Positions 18,032 to 27,123 of a stretch of DNA of 64,000 nucleotides are shown here, piece by piece. The notes beneath the pieces are model-generated. The model was not told where the DNA came from. It worked only from the letters and a program-made list of their open reading frames with translations, and did not search any database. A program made the position numbers and the translations under genes. Numbering within the stretch: position 1 is the first letter of the stretch; each line of letters opens with the position of its first letter. Source of the stretch: Bacillus infantis NRRL B-14911 (lineage in GTDB: Bacteria > Bacillota > Bacilli > Bacillales > Cytobacillaceae); the NCBI RefSeq assembly GCF_000473245.1, contig NC_022524.1:3682501-3746500 (forward strand). Reading direction: 5' to 3'.

Positions 18032-18964
18032 ATGAAGGTTGTAGACAACCTGTCTGACTTGATTGGCGACACGCCGCTCGTGAAGCTGAACAGGCTGGCC
18101 CCAGAGAATGGAGCAGCCATTTATGCAAAGCTCGAATTTTACAACCCGAGCAAAAGCGTCAAAGATCGGGCAGCTTTTAATATGATCATTAAAGCAGAGG
18201 AAGAAGGAAGGTTGAAAAAAGGGTCAACCATCATTGAGCCTACAAGCGGGAATACCGGGATCGGCCTTGCGATGAATGCTGCTGCACGCGGCTATAAGGC
18301 CATTCTTGTTATGCCTGACACAATGACACTTGAACGGATCAATCTGCTGAAAGCGTATGGGGCGGAAGTGGTCCTCACACCAGGTGATGAAAAGATGCCC
18401 GGATCAATCAAAAAAGCGCTGGAGCTTGCAGAGGAAATCCCGGACAGCTTTGTCCCGATGCAGTTTGATAATGAAGCAAATCCCGATGCCCACAGAAAAT
18501 CAACCGCACTTGAAATTATTGATGGGATGGAACAGATTGGAAAGCCCCTGTCTGCTTTCGTCGCGACTGCAGGCACAGGCGGAACGATCACCGGAACCGG
18601 AGAGGTGCTGAAAGAGAAATATCCGGGTCTTGAGGTCCACGTTGTTGAACCGAAGGGCTCTCCAGTCCTTTCAGGAGGCAAGCCCGGCAAGCATAAGCTT
18701 GTAGGCACCAGCCCCGGTTTTATCCCTGAAATCCTTAATCAGGATGTTTATGATGAAATCCACCAGATCAAGGACGAAGAGGCTTATGACACAACAAGGA
18801 GGCTCGCCAGGGAGGAAGGCATCCTTGTCGGCCCTTCCTCAGGGGCAGCCTGCTTTGCGGCCATCGAAGTCGCCAAAAAGCTCACACCCGAAGATGCAGT
18901 CGTCTTCATTGTGTGTGATACAGGAGAAAGATACCTTTCCAGCGACCTGTTCCGTTTTGAGTAA
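18032..18964 (+). CDS. ytkP: YtkP, cysteine synthase family protein
   Basis: 310-residue PLP enzyme of the O-acetylserine sulfhydrylase fold. PLP lysine in NPSKSVKDRAAFNM, substrate loop EPTSGNTGIGLA, phosphate loop TAGTGGTITGTG, and C-terminal GPSSGAACFAA are all intact. In B. subtilis CysK is the main cysteine synthase and YtkP a paralogue of uncertain substrate, so cysteine synthesis here is likely but not certain. ATG 18032 follows GAAAGGAAG; upstream in-frame codons lack a site. Convergent with dat. Confidence 0.9.
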   Translation: MKVVDNLSDLIGDTPLVKLNRLAPENGAAIYAKLEFYNPSKSVKDRAAFNMIIKAEEEGRLKKGSTIIEPTSGNTGIGLAMNAAARGYKAILVMPDTMTLERINLLKAYGAEVVLTPGDEKMPGSIKKALELAEEIPDSFVPMQFDNEANPDAHRKSTALEIIDGMEQIGKPLSAFVATAGTGGTITGTGEVLKEKYPGLEVHVVEPKGSPVLSGGKPGKHKLVGTSPGFIPEILNQDVYDEIHQIKDEEAYDTTRRLAREEGILVGPSSGAACFAAIEVAKKLTPEDAVVFIVCDTGERYLSSDLFRFE

Positions 18965-18996
18965 GATAGTATAAATGACGGAAACAGCTTTATATG

Positions 18997-19044
18997 AAAA
19001 AACCGGCCATGCCTCCTGATCTGGAGTGCCTGGCCGGTTTTTTT
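18997..19044. terminator. Bidirectional terminator between ytkP and dat
   Basis: AAAACCGGCCA pairs with TGGCCGGTTTT across a loop holding a second small stem (GCCTCC/GGAGTGC), followed by T-runs on both strands. Confidence 0.92.
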
Positions 19045-19919
19045 CAGCTGTTCAACGCACCTGTTTGAATGCTTCCGCATTCCTTTTCAATTTTTTCGAG
19101 GAATAGGCCTTGCAGCTTCTGCGTCAGCTCTCCTGGCTTACCGTTCTTCACAGGACTGCCGTCAATCCCGATGACCGGCATCACTTCAGCTGTTGTGCTG
19201 GAAATGAAGATTTCATCTGCACCAAGGAGCTCATCAATCGTGAATGCTTTTTCCTCAAACGGAATATCATTCTCATGGGAAATCTCGAGCACTTTTTGCC
19301 GTGATATCCCATTAAGAATGAAATGGTCAGCCGGATGTGTCACCAGTTTATCGCCGCTTACGATGAAGATATTAGATGAGCTGCCCTCGGTCACTGTATG
19401 GCCCCGATGCTGGATGGCTTCAAAGCACCCAGACTGGGCTGCCTTCTGCTTGGCCAGCAAATTGCCAAGCAGGTTAAGGCTTTTAATATCGCAGCGGAGC
19501 CAGCGGATATCTTCAGTCAGTATTGCCTTGATCCCCGATTTCATATTCTCCTCCGGCCGCGCAGCTTCACGGGTATAGGCTACGAAAGCGGCAGGGACTT
19601 CACTGCCCGGAAAGGCGTGATTCCTTGGCGAAATGCCCCTTGAATACTGAAGGTAGACTGTTCCGAAACCAATTTTGTTCTTCCCGATCAGCTGTTCCAG
19701 TTTCGTTTTTAGCTCTTCCTTTGTAAAACCAGGGTTCAGTCCGATCTTTTCACAGCTTTCAGACAGCCTGTTCAGGTGTTCCTCAGCTGTAAACATTTTG
19801 CCGTTATATACCCGGATTACTTCATAGACACCATCGCCAAACTGATAGCCTCTGTCTTCAATGTCAACCTTGGCATCTTTGCGTTCAATCAATTCCCCAT
19901 TCAGGATTGCATATTCCAC
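19044..19919 (-). CDS. dat: D-amino acid transaminase (D-alanine aminotransferase)
   Basis: 291 residues. Class IV PLP aminotransferase that interconverts D-alanine and D-glutamate, supplying D-amino acids for peptidoglycan. Signatures: DRGYQFGDGVYEVIRVY, IRWLRCDIKSLNLLGN (PLP lysine), and TEGSSSNIFIV. The start is GTG 19919: GGGGAGG lies 7 bases upstream, and the in-frame ATG at 19940 would include that ribosome site within the gene. It lies 38 bp downstream of pepV on the same strand, a pairing also found in Listeria and Staphylococcus. Confidence 0.95.
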   Translation of the reverse strand: MEYAILNGELIERKDAKVDIEDRGYQFGDGVYEVIRVYNGKMFTAEEHLNRLSESCEKIGLNPGFTKEELKTKLEQLIGKNKIGFGTVYLQYSRGISPRNHAFPGSEVPAAFVAYTREAARPEENMKSGIKAILTEDIRWLRCDIKSLNLLGNLLAKQKAAQSGCFEAIQHRGHTVTEGSSSNIFIVSGDKLVTHPADHFILNGISRQKVLEISHENDIPFEEKAFTIDELLGADEIFISSTTAEVMPVIGIDGSPVKNGKPGELTQKLQGLFLEKIEKECGSIQTGALNS

Positions 19920-19957
19920 TTTCGTTCCTCCCCTATACAATATTCAGCCTGTTTCTT

Positions 19958-21376
19958 TTATTTTGCCAGCTCATAAATAGCCTGTGCATAGATGGCTGCA
20001 GCTTTTACAAGGTCCTCAATAAACATATATTCATCCTTCTGGTGGGCAATGTCCTCCCTGTCAGGGAATAATGGACCAAAAGCGACACCGGCCTTCAGGG
20101 AACGGGCATACGTTCCTCCCCCGATCGAGATGAGCTTGGCCTCATCTCCAGTCTGCTCCTCATACACTTTTTTCAGCGTCTGGATCAGGAAAGTATCCTC
20201 ATCCACATGATGGGGCTTGGAATCTGTAAAGTTTTCGAGGCGGAACCCTTCTTTTCCAGCAGCAGCCATGACCGTTTCCTTGGTTAAAGCCATATCATTG
20301 GTGACAGGGTAGCGGAGATTCAATCCAAGCCGTCCGCCTTCTGCCTGTGAATAGCTTATCTTTCCAAGATTGATGGTCAGGTCGCCTGTGATATCGTCAG
20401 AGTAGGCCGCGCCCAGCTGCCTGCCGCGGGAATCCTTGAAGAAATAGCGGTCAGCAAAGCTGAAAAATTGGGCTGCCTTTGAATCGATTGAAAGCTCTGA
20501 CAGGAATTTAGCTAAATATAAGCCTGCATTCTTCCCGTTATCAGGCTCCATTCCATGTGCAGAAATTCCTTCAACCTCAAGAATCAACTCACCATTATCC
20601 ACATGATAGCTGCCTTTCAGGTCATGCTGCTTCTGGAAATCTACAAAACGCTGCAGCACCTCTGTCTGTTCATGATGGACGAGCAGGGATGCTTTGGCAT
20701 AGTCAGGGACCATGTTGTATCTTCGGCCGGACTGGAATGAAGCAACTTCTGCCTTGACATCGCCATCCTGATTTTCTGCTGTGCTTTCCTGAACAAGGTC
20801 AAAGTCGGAAATTCCTTTTTCTGCATAGATGATCGGAAAATCAGCATCTGGGGCGAAGCCGATATCAGGCATCTGCTCGTGCTTGAAATAATGGTCCACA
20901 CAGCGCCAGTCGCTCTCTTCGTCCGTCCCGACGATCATCCGCACTTTTTTGCTCAGCGGCAGCCCAAGCTCCTTGACTATTTTCATAGCATAATAAGCGG
21001 CCATTGTAGGCCCTTTATCATCCAGCGCCCCGCGTGCAAAAATCTTTCCATCCCTTATTTCTGCAGCAAAAGGATCGCTTGTCCATCCGTCACCTTCAGG
21101 AACAACATCCACGTGGCAAAGAATCCCGACGATTTCTTCTCCACTCCCAAACTCAATATGTCCAGCAAGATTGCCGGTGTTTTTCACGGAGAATCCGTCC
21201 TTGCTGCCCAGCTCCAGCATAAAATCAAGTGCTTCTTTGACTTCTTTTCCCAGAGGGGCATCTTCAGTCGCATTCTCTTCATCAAGAATGCTCCTGATTT
21301 GCAGAAGCTTCTGGGTATCAGCCAGGAAAGCCTGCTCACGTTCTTCTATTTCTTTCTGCCAATCAATGTTTTTCAT
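19958..21376 (-). CDS. pepV: PepV (YtjP), M20 family dipeptidase
   Basis: 472-residue cytosolic zinc dipeptidase. Zinc ligands are visible in GILCHVDVVPEG, FARGALDDKGPT and VGTDEESDW; a lid domain follows (about 180-330) containing GISAHGMEPDNGKNA. Length fits PepV (about 465-470). ATG 21376 follows AAGGAGG; a longer in-frame reading to 21451 has no ribosome site. First gene of a pepV-dat operon. Confidence 0.94.
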   Translation of the reverse strand: MKNIDWQKEIEEREQAFLADTQKLLQIRSILDEENATEDAPLGKEVKEALDFMLELGSKDGFSVKNTGNLAGHIEFGSGEEIVGILCHVDVVPEGDGWTSDPFAAEIRDGKIFARGALDDKGPTMAAYYAMKIVKELGLPLSKKVRMIVGTDEESDWRCVDHYFKHEQMPDIGFAPDADFPIIYAEKGISDFDLVQESTAENQDGDVKAEVASFQSGRRYNMVPDYAKASLLVHHEQTEVLQRFVDFQKQHDLKGSYHVDNGELILEVEGISAHGMEPDNGKNAGLYLAKFLSELSIDSKAAQFFSFADRYFFKDSRGRQLGAAYSDDITGDLTINLGKISYSQAEGGRLGLNLRYPVTNDMALTKETVMAAAGKEGFRLENFTDSKPHHVDEDTFLIQTLKKVYEEQTGDEAKLISIGGGTYARSLKAGVAFGPLFPDREDIAHQKDEYMFIEDLVKAAAIYAQAIYELAK

Positions 21377-21480
21377 ACAAATCCTCCTTATGTACATTCC
21401 AAAAGCAGACCGGCTGCATCCGGAATAATTAAACCAATTTCGCTCTTCCATTATAAATCATTTCAATGGAAAACCTTAAA

Positions 21481-22668
21481 TCAAAGAGAAAGGCTGCCAG
21501 CAGGCATCTGGCCTGTCAGCCAAAGTCCTCCCGCTGCCGCCAGTATAACAAGAATGATGGACAGAAGAAAGAGAGCCCATACCGCTTTGGTCCTTGCCGA
21601 AAAATACGCATCTCTTTCACCGTATTTTTTTGTGAGGGGGTGGGAGATCGTGATTTTTCCCCAAACCATCTGCAGCCAGGAAAACATCATGATGAGGAAG
21701 CCGATGGCTATAAGTGTTTTTAACCAGATAGGCGGAATGATGACGATCGCTGCCACTGCAGGTGATATGATTTTTAAATAGTTTCCCCAATAAGACGGGT
21801 TGCGCAGGAATACTTTAATGAAAACTTCCAGAAATCCGGCAGAGACCGTCCTTTTTTTAAAGATCCTTTTTGATTGCCTGAACAAAAAAGGCTTTTTTCT
21901 TACTGCGGAAGGCGAAGGCATCTCTACCTCATAGGAAAGCTGGAAAATTAAGCCTGTATATTTGACTCGTTCCTCCCTCTCAAATGCCGCTTCAGTATCA
22001 AAGGTATGTGTTTTGGACAGATTCCTATTGTATAGGAAGCTTCCCAGGGCAAGCAGCAGAATAGCCGACATATTAAAGGCCAGCAGATTTCCCCCGAGCC
22101 ACAGGGCAAAAACCAGCTGGACCATCCAGCTTAACAGCACAAAGCTTGCAAGACTGAATAGTATCCTTAAAAGCTTCCCTTCTATCTTCCTCAGATTTTG
22201 CTTCAGCCACATAATAAATACTCTGCAGGAAAAGAAAAACAGGAAATAAGAAACGGCATATAGCATTGTAAAGCCGTAGTGCCCTATTAAAAAGGGAAGC
22301 AGCAGAATGGCTATGAAGGCTGCCTGGCATGCTCCAGCCAGAAGAGAATAGAAAAAAGCTCCTTTTTTAAGGCCGAAATAAAGCTTCCGGTTTTTAATTA
22401 GAAATACCTTATCTGCCTCCTGGATAAAGGTTCGGTAATGGCCGCCCCATGAGGCAATATAGCCTGGAAGGAACAGGAAAGCTGCCGGCACCATTAAAAT
22501 CCACCCGGGCATTTCTGTCCACCAGGATCTGTATATGAAAAAGGAGATGACTGCTGCAGGAACCGCCAGATAAAGGATGATGGTCCAGTCCGCAATTGAT
22601 CTGAAGACGCTGTACTGATATTTCCATTCTGCCGAAAGCCTTTTAAAAAGGAGCCTGCTGCTAGTCAT
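21481..22668 (-). CDS. ythQ: YthQ, EcsB-like ABC transporter permease
   Basis: 395 residues with about 8-10 hydrophobic helices and large polar loops, matching the EcsB/YthQ permease family. It overlaps the end of ythP by 8 bases, so the ATPase and permease are translationally coupled and form one exporter-like complex in the membrane. The cargo is unknown; Ecs systems influence protein secretion and intramembrane proteolysis. ATG 22668 follows GAGGAG located inside ythP. Confidence 0.88.
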   Translation of the reverse strand: MTSSRLLFKRLSAEWKYQYSVFRSIADWTIILYLAVPAAVISFFIYRSWWTEMPGWILMVPAAFLFLPGYIASWGGHYRTFIQEADKVFLIKNRKLYFGLKKGAFFYSLLAGACQAAFIAILLLPFLIGHYGFTMLYAVSYFLFFFSCRVFIMWLKQNLRKIEGKLLRILFSLASFVLLSWMVQLVFALWLGGNLLAFNMSAILLLALGSFLYNRNLSKTHTFDTEAAFEREERVKYTGLIFQLSYEVEMPSPSAVRKKPFLFRQSKRIFKKRTVSAGFLEVFIKVFLRNPSYWGNYLKIISPAVAAIVIIPPIWLKTLIAIGFLIMMFSWLQMVWGKITISHPLTKKYGERDAYFSARTKAVWALFLLSIILVILAAAGGLWLTGQMPAGSLSL

Positions 22669-23374
22669 TTACATGCTCCTCTGAATACATATGGAAGCAA
22701 TCGAACAGCGACCCGCCCGGCAGGCCGCATTGCTGCCTGATTTCATCCATGGTCCCTGATGCCGCGACCCTGCCTTTATTAATGATTATAAACCTGTCGC
22801 AAACCTTTTCGGCAGTGTCCAGAACATGGGTCGACATCAAAATGCCTGCACCCTTTTGGCGCTCCTTTTCGACTGATTCCAGGAAAAGCCTTGTTGCATT
22901 CGGATCCAGGCCGATGAAAGGCTCATCAATGATATATACAGAAGGGTTGATGATCAGAGAGAGGACCAGCATGGCCTTCTGCTGCATCCCTTTTGAATAT
23001 GTATGGGGATAATCATGTGCATAGTCTGCCAGCTTATACAGCTCCAGCAGCTCTTCCGCCTGCTTCCTGTATTCCTGATCGCTGAGCCCTTCTACTGCAG
23101 CGATGAAGTCGAGATGCTCCCATAATGTAAGCTCGTCATAAAAGATGGGCCGCTCGGGAACATAAGAATATTTGATCCCCTCTTTAAAAACGGTTTCTCC
23201 TTCTGTATAATCCATTAGGCCAAGGATCGTTTTGATCGTAGTGCTCTTTCCCGCACCATTCGCCCCGATCAGGCCGATCAGCTCTCCTGAATGGACTTCA
23301 AATTGAATATCCTGCAGATATGGAGCCTCTTTGCTGTATCCCGCCTGTTTTATTTGCGCTGTTAATAGTTTCAT
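22661..23374 (-). CDS. ythP: YthP, ABC transporter ATP-binding protein
   Basis: 237 residues. Walker A GANGAGKSTTIK (about 36-47), Q-loop YSYVPERPIFYDELT, degenerate signature YSKGMQQKAML in place of LSGGQ, Walker B VYIIDEPFIGLDP, and H-loop STHVLDTAEK. Partner of the downstream permease YthQ. The YSKGM signature is normal for the EcsA group. ATG 23374 follows a GGGGGG run. Confidence 0.92.
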   Translation of the reverse strand: MKLLTAQIKQAGYSKEAPYLQDIQFEVHSGELIGLIGANGAGKSTTIKTILGLMDYTEGETVFKEGIKYSYVPERPIFYDELTLWEHLDFIAAVEGLSDQEYRKQAEELLELYKLADYAHDYPHTYSKGMQQKAMLVLSLIINPSVYIIDEPFIGLDPNATRLFLESVEKERQKGAGILMSTHVLDTAEKVCDRFIIINKGRVAASGTMDEIRQQCGLPGGSLFDCFHMYSEEHVND

Positions 23375-23425
23375 TGTTTTCCCCCCGATATATATACGGC
23401 GAAGAGAAGGAAAAAGTTTCCTTGG

Positions 23426-24154
23426 TCAATCTGCAAGATAGATTGCATCACCTGTTCGGATCGGACCTGTACGCACCACTGAAGCATAGACGCCGAAATG
23501 ATTGCTCCTTTCTTTGGCAACCATTTTCAGAAGGGCGGCATCCTTACCGGCATCCTCCGGATCGACTGTGATGATCTGGCATCTTTCACAATGACGCTTA
23601 ATCATGATAGCGGATCCTCCGCTGCCGATGATCAGCTTTTTCCCAAACCAGCTTTCTTCTGCAAAGGGAACAGATCCTTCAATATCAAGGATAATATTGG
23701 CCCGGAAGCGCCGGTGATCAACTTCTCTGCCCCGCATTTCACCGAGCTTTCTCAATGAAGCGGCGGAAACGAGCTGCAGATGCTCCTCTTCTATTGGACC
23801 TAAAGGTATACTCTTTGGCGAGTATTGAATCTGCTCAGTTTTTTTGCCTGTGAGGCTTTCTAAATAACCTGCTACGCGGGGATCGCCCCATTTGGCGCTA
23901 CTTCCGTCAGGCATTCTGATGATGACTGCCGGAAACATGTTATCCTGTTCCTTTCCTGCAAAACGCGCTGAAAATGTGGCCATCTCGGGAGCCTGGGTAA
24001 TGGTCAGGAATTTCCCGGGCCTCGACGTGTCCAGGAAAGCATGGCTCCTGTCTCCATATAATCCGTAAGACATCAGCCGCGTCTCTGCCACACTTTCACC
24101 GCCAAAGGATTTGACAGGGTGCCTGATGATTTCTTTAATCGTTCCCACCTTCAT
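23426..24154 (-). CDS. MOSC domain protein
   Basis: 242 residues: N-terminal MOSC beta-barrel (MKVGTIKEIIRHPVKSFGGE, LYGDRSHAF) and a MOSC domain with RRFRANIILDIEG and KRHCERCQIITVDPEDAG. MOSC proteins bind molybdenum cofactor or act as sulfur carriers and, as in YcbX/YiiM, reduce N-hydroxylated base analogues. The substrate here is unknown. ATG 24154 is set by the GGGGAGAGA site; the frame extends upstream without one. Confidence 0.85.
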   Translation of the reverse strand: MKVGTIKEIIRHPVKSFGGESVAETRLMSYGLYGDRSHAFLDTSRPGKFLTITQAPEMATFSARFAGKEQDNMFPAVIIRMPDGSSAKWGDPRVAGYLESLTGKKTEQIQYSPKSIPLGPIEEEHLQLVSAASLRKLGEMRGREVDHRRFRANIILDIEGSVPFAEESWFGKKLIIGSGGSAIMIKRHCERCQIITVDPEDAGKDAALLKMVAKERSNHFGVYASVVRTGPIRTGDAIYLAD

Positions 24155-24251
24155 ATCTCTCTCCCCTTTCCCGCTGTTTTTTTCCATATTATAGCACGGT
24201 GTTTGTTCAGACGGCAGACAACGCTTACTCGATAAACTCATGGTAAGCACC

Positions 24252-24282
24252 AAAAAACGCTGCTGAACTCTTCAGCAGCGTT
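24252..24282 (-). terminator. Terminator of the M48-ankyrin gene
   Basis: Perfect 12-bp stem AACGCTGCTGAA / TTCAGCAGCGTT with a 3-nt loop and a following T-run on the reverse strand, directly after the stop codon. Confidence 0.9.
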
Positions 24283-24288
24283 CATTTC

Positions 24289-25584
24289 TTATTCATAATA
24301 AGGCTTAAGCACTTCCAATACTTCAGGGTTTCCGTATTCCTGAGCGTAATCATAGGCTGTAAGGCCCTCTGCATCTGTATATAACGGATCTGCCCCATAT
24401 TCCAGAAGCAATTCAGCCATACTGGCATCATCTGCAAAAACCGCGCTCATTAAAGGCGTTGTGTCATAGGCATCCACTGTATTTGGATCAGCTCCGTGTT
24501 CTGCCAGGAGCCGGGCGGCATCGGCCTGTCCGCTGTACACGGCCCAGTGCAGGGCAGTTGAGCCTTCACTGTCAGCAGCATTAATGTCAGCTCCATTCCC
24601 AATCTGGTTTTCAATAGAGGCGAGGTCACTTGTCTCTGCAGCCTCCATCAGAGGCGTAATTCCTTCCACTTCTTCTACTGGTCCATCAATTGGCATATCT
24701 GAGAGCATATCAAGATTTTCGATTCCTTTTAAGCCAAACCATAGCCCTGTTCCGGCAAGGGCCAGAAAGAGCACAGCTGCGATAGAACCAATCCAGACAG
24801 TACTTCGCTTCTCTTTAAGCACCAGTGCCGTTTCCGGGGCAAAAAACTGTGCCAGTGCATGCAGCCTTTTCGGAAGATGCGGATGAGTGGAAAGCTTCTC
24901 ATTCAGCCATATGAAAATGCCCTGCTCCGACTCGATCTGTTCCATATAGGTTTCCTGGTCGACCTTCTTATATAATTCTTTCCCGATGGCAAGCATTGTC
25001 AGCGCATTCCTGGAAGCTTCATAAGACTCAGTATAGTAGGCAGCATAGCGGTCACAGGTATACTCGCAAGCTCTTAAATACGCATTTCCCAAAAATGGCA
25101 CCCACAGAGCAGGCAGCAGGAGGAAGCTGACTGTCACATGCCTTCGTTTCAGATGGGCAAACTCGTGTGCCAGTACAAACAATACCTCCTTCTCCGCTTT
25201 CTGCTCAATCAATTCAAAAATACCAGAATACAGCACCACCATATTTTTTCTGAAAAACCTGGATGCAAAAGCATTGAGAACCCCTTCGGATTCCACAATA
25301 TAAATATCCGGGACTTTCGCAAGCCCCATCTGCCCGGCCACTGAAACCGCCTTTCCATACAGCTCTGGGAATTGCTTTTCCCCAAGCTTTACACCGTTCC
25401 TGCGGATTCCGGCCATCATCAGCCCGTGGAGAATGATGGTGGCAGTCAGCAAAATGGCCAGCATGATAATGCCAATAATAGTTATAGATAATAGCAAATA
25501 CGTAAGGATGCCGAATAAAATGACAAAAGCAAAATAGAGACTTTCTTTTCTGTGTACGAGCTGTTCACGCAACGAATGATTCAA
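24289..25584 (-). CDS. M48 family membrane metalloprotease fused to ankyrin repeats
   Basis: 431 residues. Two N-terminal membrane helices (about 17-57), an M48 zinc protease domain with LAHEFAHLKRRH (His140, Glu141, His144) and the third ligand in CEYTCDRYAA (Glu174), a possible helix at 151-170, a clear helix at 263-285, then about four ankyrin repeats to the C-terminus (about 306-431; for example TALHWAVYSGQADAARLLAE). The architecture combines an HtpX/Ste24-like protease with a protein-binding tail. Start is TTG 25584 with GGGGA upstream. The substrate is unknown. The gene stands alone with its own terminator. Confidence 0.88.
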   Translation of the reverse strand: MNHSLREQLVHRKESLYFAFVILFGILTYLLLSITIIGIIMLAILLTATIILHGLMMAGIRRNGVKLGEKQFPELYGKAVSVAGQMGLAKVPDIYIVESEGVLNAFASRFFRKNMVVLYSGIFELIEQKAEKEVLFVLAHEFAHLKRRHVTVSFLLLPALWVPFLGNAYLRACEYTCDRYAAYYTESYEASRNALTMLAIGKELYKKVDQETYMEQIESEQGIFIWLNEKLSTHPHLPKRLHALAQFFAPETALVLKEKRSTVWIGSIAAVLFLALAGTGLWFGLKGIENLDMLSDMPIDGPVEEVEGITPLMEAAETSDLASIENQIGNGADINAADSEGSTALHWAVYSGQADAARLLAEHGADPNTVDAYDTTPLMSAVFADDASMAELLLEYGADPLYTDAEGLTAYDYAQEYGNPEVLEVLKPYYE

Positions 25585-26017
25585 ATAATTCCATCCCCTT
25601 CGGTTATCTGCATAAATTACTCATTGATTATAATGAATTTCCCCATTTGGGAATACAGGTAAATAGGCCCATTAAAAAAAAGCTGGTAAACACATATGCA
25701 GATACTTAAATGCATAGAGATGTAAAGAGAGCCAGGCATCATGCAAGTTTCTGATCAGGCAGGCACCAGTATGGAAATGGAGCCAATTTCAACCAAAATG
25801 TGTTAATCTTTTGTAAATTCAAGTATTAAAGTAGCATTATCAAGCAAGAAAGAGTACAATTATTGTAGAAGTATGACATCTAGAACATTCTTTAATGATT
25901 AGAAAAGGAGTTGTCTGGGGAAAAGAAAACTACATACCTTGAAGACATGTTTCTTCATCGAAGCTGTCGGTTGCAGGAATTTGCCAAAGGTTTGAAAAAA
26001 GGATAGGGAGTGGTTCT
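25585..26017. other. Long intergenic region upstream of ytzE
   Basis: About 430 bp between the divergent M48-ankyrin and ytzE genes. A TATAAT-like hexamer lies near the protease start. A strong AAAAGGAG site at 25903 is followed by a 31-codon frame (TTG 25911 to TAG 26004) that ends just before the ytzE start, but its spacing from the site is zero. No other credible gene is visible. Confidence 0.4.
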
Positions 26018-26239
26018 TTGAAACCTTCGACTAACCGGATGTTAAACCGCATTAAAGCCGTCTACATGTTTATTTGTAAGCGCGGAACTGTAACAACTCA
26101 GGAGCTTGTAGAGGAATTTGGTATTACTCCTCGCACCATACAACGAGATTTGAATGTCCTGGCCTATAATGATTTAGTCATCAGTCCGAGCAGAGGAAAA
26201 TGGACGACGACGCAAAGAAAAGTTAAATTATCATCGTAA
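26018..26239 (+). CDS. ytzE: YtzE, small DeoR-type helix-turn-helix protein
   Basis: 73 residues, only a DNA-binding domain: RMLNRIKAVYMFICKRGTVT, then TTQELVEEFGITPRTIQRDL as the helix-turn-helix and NVLAYNDLVISPSRGKW. It lacks the sugar-sensor domain of full DeoR regulators, as does B. subtilis YtzE. Start is TTG 26018 with AGGGAG 8 bases upstream. Targets unknown. Confidence 0.9.
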   Translation: MKPSTNRMLNRIKAVYMFICKRGTVTTQELVEEFGITPRTIQRDLNVLAYNDLVISPSRGKWTTTQRKVKLSS

Positions 26240-26271
26240 ATACAGTCTCCCGGGCTCGGGGGATCCATAAA

Positions 26272-26304
26272 CAAAAAAATCGCCCTTATCAGGCGATTTT
26301 TTTG
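26272..26304. terminator. Bidirectional terminator between ytzE and the pseudouridine synthase gene
   Basis: AAAAAAATCGCC / GGCGATTTTTTT around a short loop, with T-runs on both strands between two convergent stops. Confidence 0.92.
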
Positions 26305-27024
26305 TTACTTCACTTCATATTCCATCAGAGACTGCAGCTCTTCCTCTGTCAGCTCCCTGTACTCACCAAGCTCGAGCGTCTCATCAAGCCGCAGCGGCCC
26401 CATCGAAAGCCTCTGCAGATATACCACTTTCTTCCCTACAGCTTCAAACATTCTTTTGACTTGGTGAAACTTTCCCTCTGTGATCGTCAATTCGATATCA
26501 GACCGTTCTCCGGACTTCAGGATATTGAGCTCTCCCGGCTTTGTCGCATAGCCGTCATCCAGGATGACTCCTTTGCGGAAGGCAGTGACATCTTCTTCCG
26601 TCACTTCCTGGTCTATGACTGCAAAATACGTTTTCGGCACATGCTTCTTTGGGGAGAGCAGGCGGTGGGCCAGCTGGCCATCATTCGTAATCAAAAGCAG
26701 ACCCTCCGTATCCTTATCAAGCCTTCCGACCGGAAAAGGTTCAAAGATCAGATCCTCTGCCTCAAGGAGATCAATGACCGTTTCATCTCTGTTATCTTCT
26801 GTTGCTGAAATGACGCCCGGCGGCTTGTTCATCATCAAATAAATAAATTCCCTGTATTCGACGGTTTCTCCGTTTATACGGATCAGATCTTTTTCAGGAT
26901 CGACATGCTGCTTGGCATCTTTGATCTTTTCATCATTGACGGTCACCGAACCGTCCTTAAGCAGCTTTTTTACCTCTTTCCTGCTGCCGTATCCAAGATT
27001 GGCCAGCACTTTATCAATTCTCAT
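26305..27024 (-). CDS. RsuA/RluB-family pseudouridine synthase (YtzG-like)
   Basis: 239 residues: S4 RNA-binding domain (MRIDKVLANLGYGSRKEVKKL) followed by the synthase domain with catalytic Asp in GRLDKDTEGLLLIT and LTITEGKFHQVKRMF near the end. It isomerises uridine in ribosomal RNA, most likely 16S (RsuA type), though the exact site is not readable from sequence. B. subtilis has an orthologue in the same neighbourhood. Confidence 0.92.
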   Translation of the reverse strand: MRIDKVLANLGYGSRKEVKKLLKDGSVTVNDEKIKDAKQHVDPEKDLIRINGETVEYREFIYLMMNKPPGVISATEDNRDETVIDLLEAEDLIFEPFPVGRLDKDTEGLLLITNDGQLAHRLLSPKKHVPKTYFAVIDQEVTEEDVTAFRKGVILDDGYATKPGELNILKSGERSDIELTITEGKFHQVKRMFEAVGKKVVYLQRLSMGPLRLDETLELGEYRELTEEELQSLMEYEVK

Positions 27025-27123
27025 CCTTCTTCCTCCTTAAAAATTTCAGTCCCGGGACCACTGCTTTTATCATAGACTGTACTATCTGGTTATTTACCTG
27101 AGTATAGTAGAACTTTTTACAAA

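Noticed and set aside
20879-21781. 300-codon forward frame across pepV and ythQ
   Set aside because: Antisense to two well-supported genes and spanning their promoter gap; no recognisable domain.
25911-26006. 31-codon frame (TTG 25911) ending just before ytzE
   Set aside because: AAAAGGAG lies directly against the TTG with no spacing, and no alternative start fits; could be a leader peptide but evidence is too thin.
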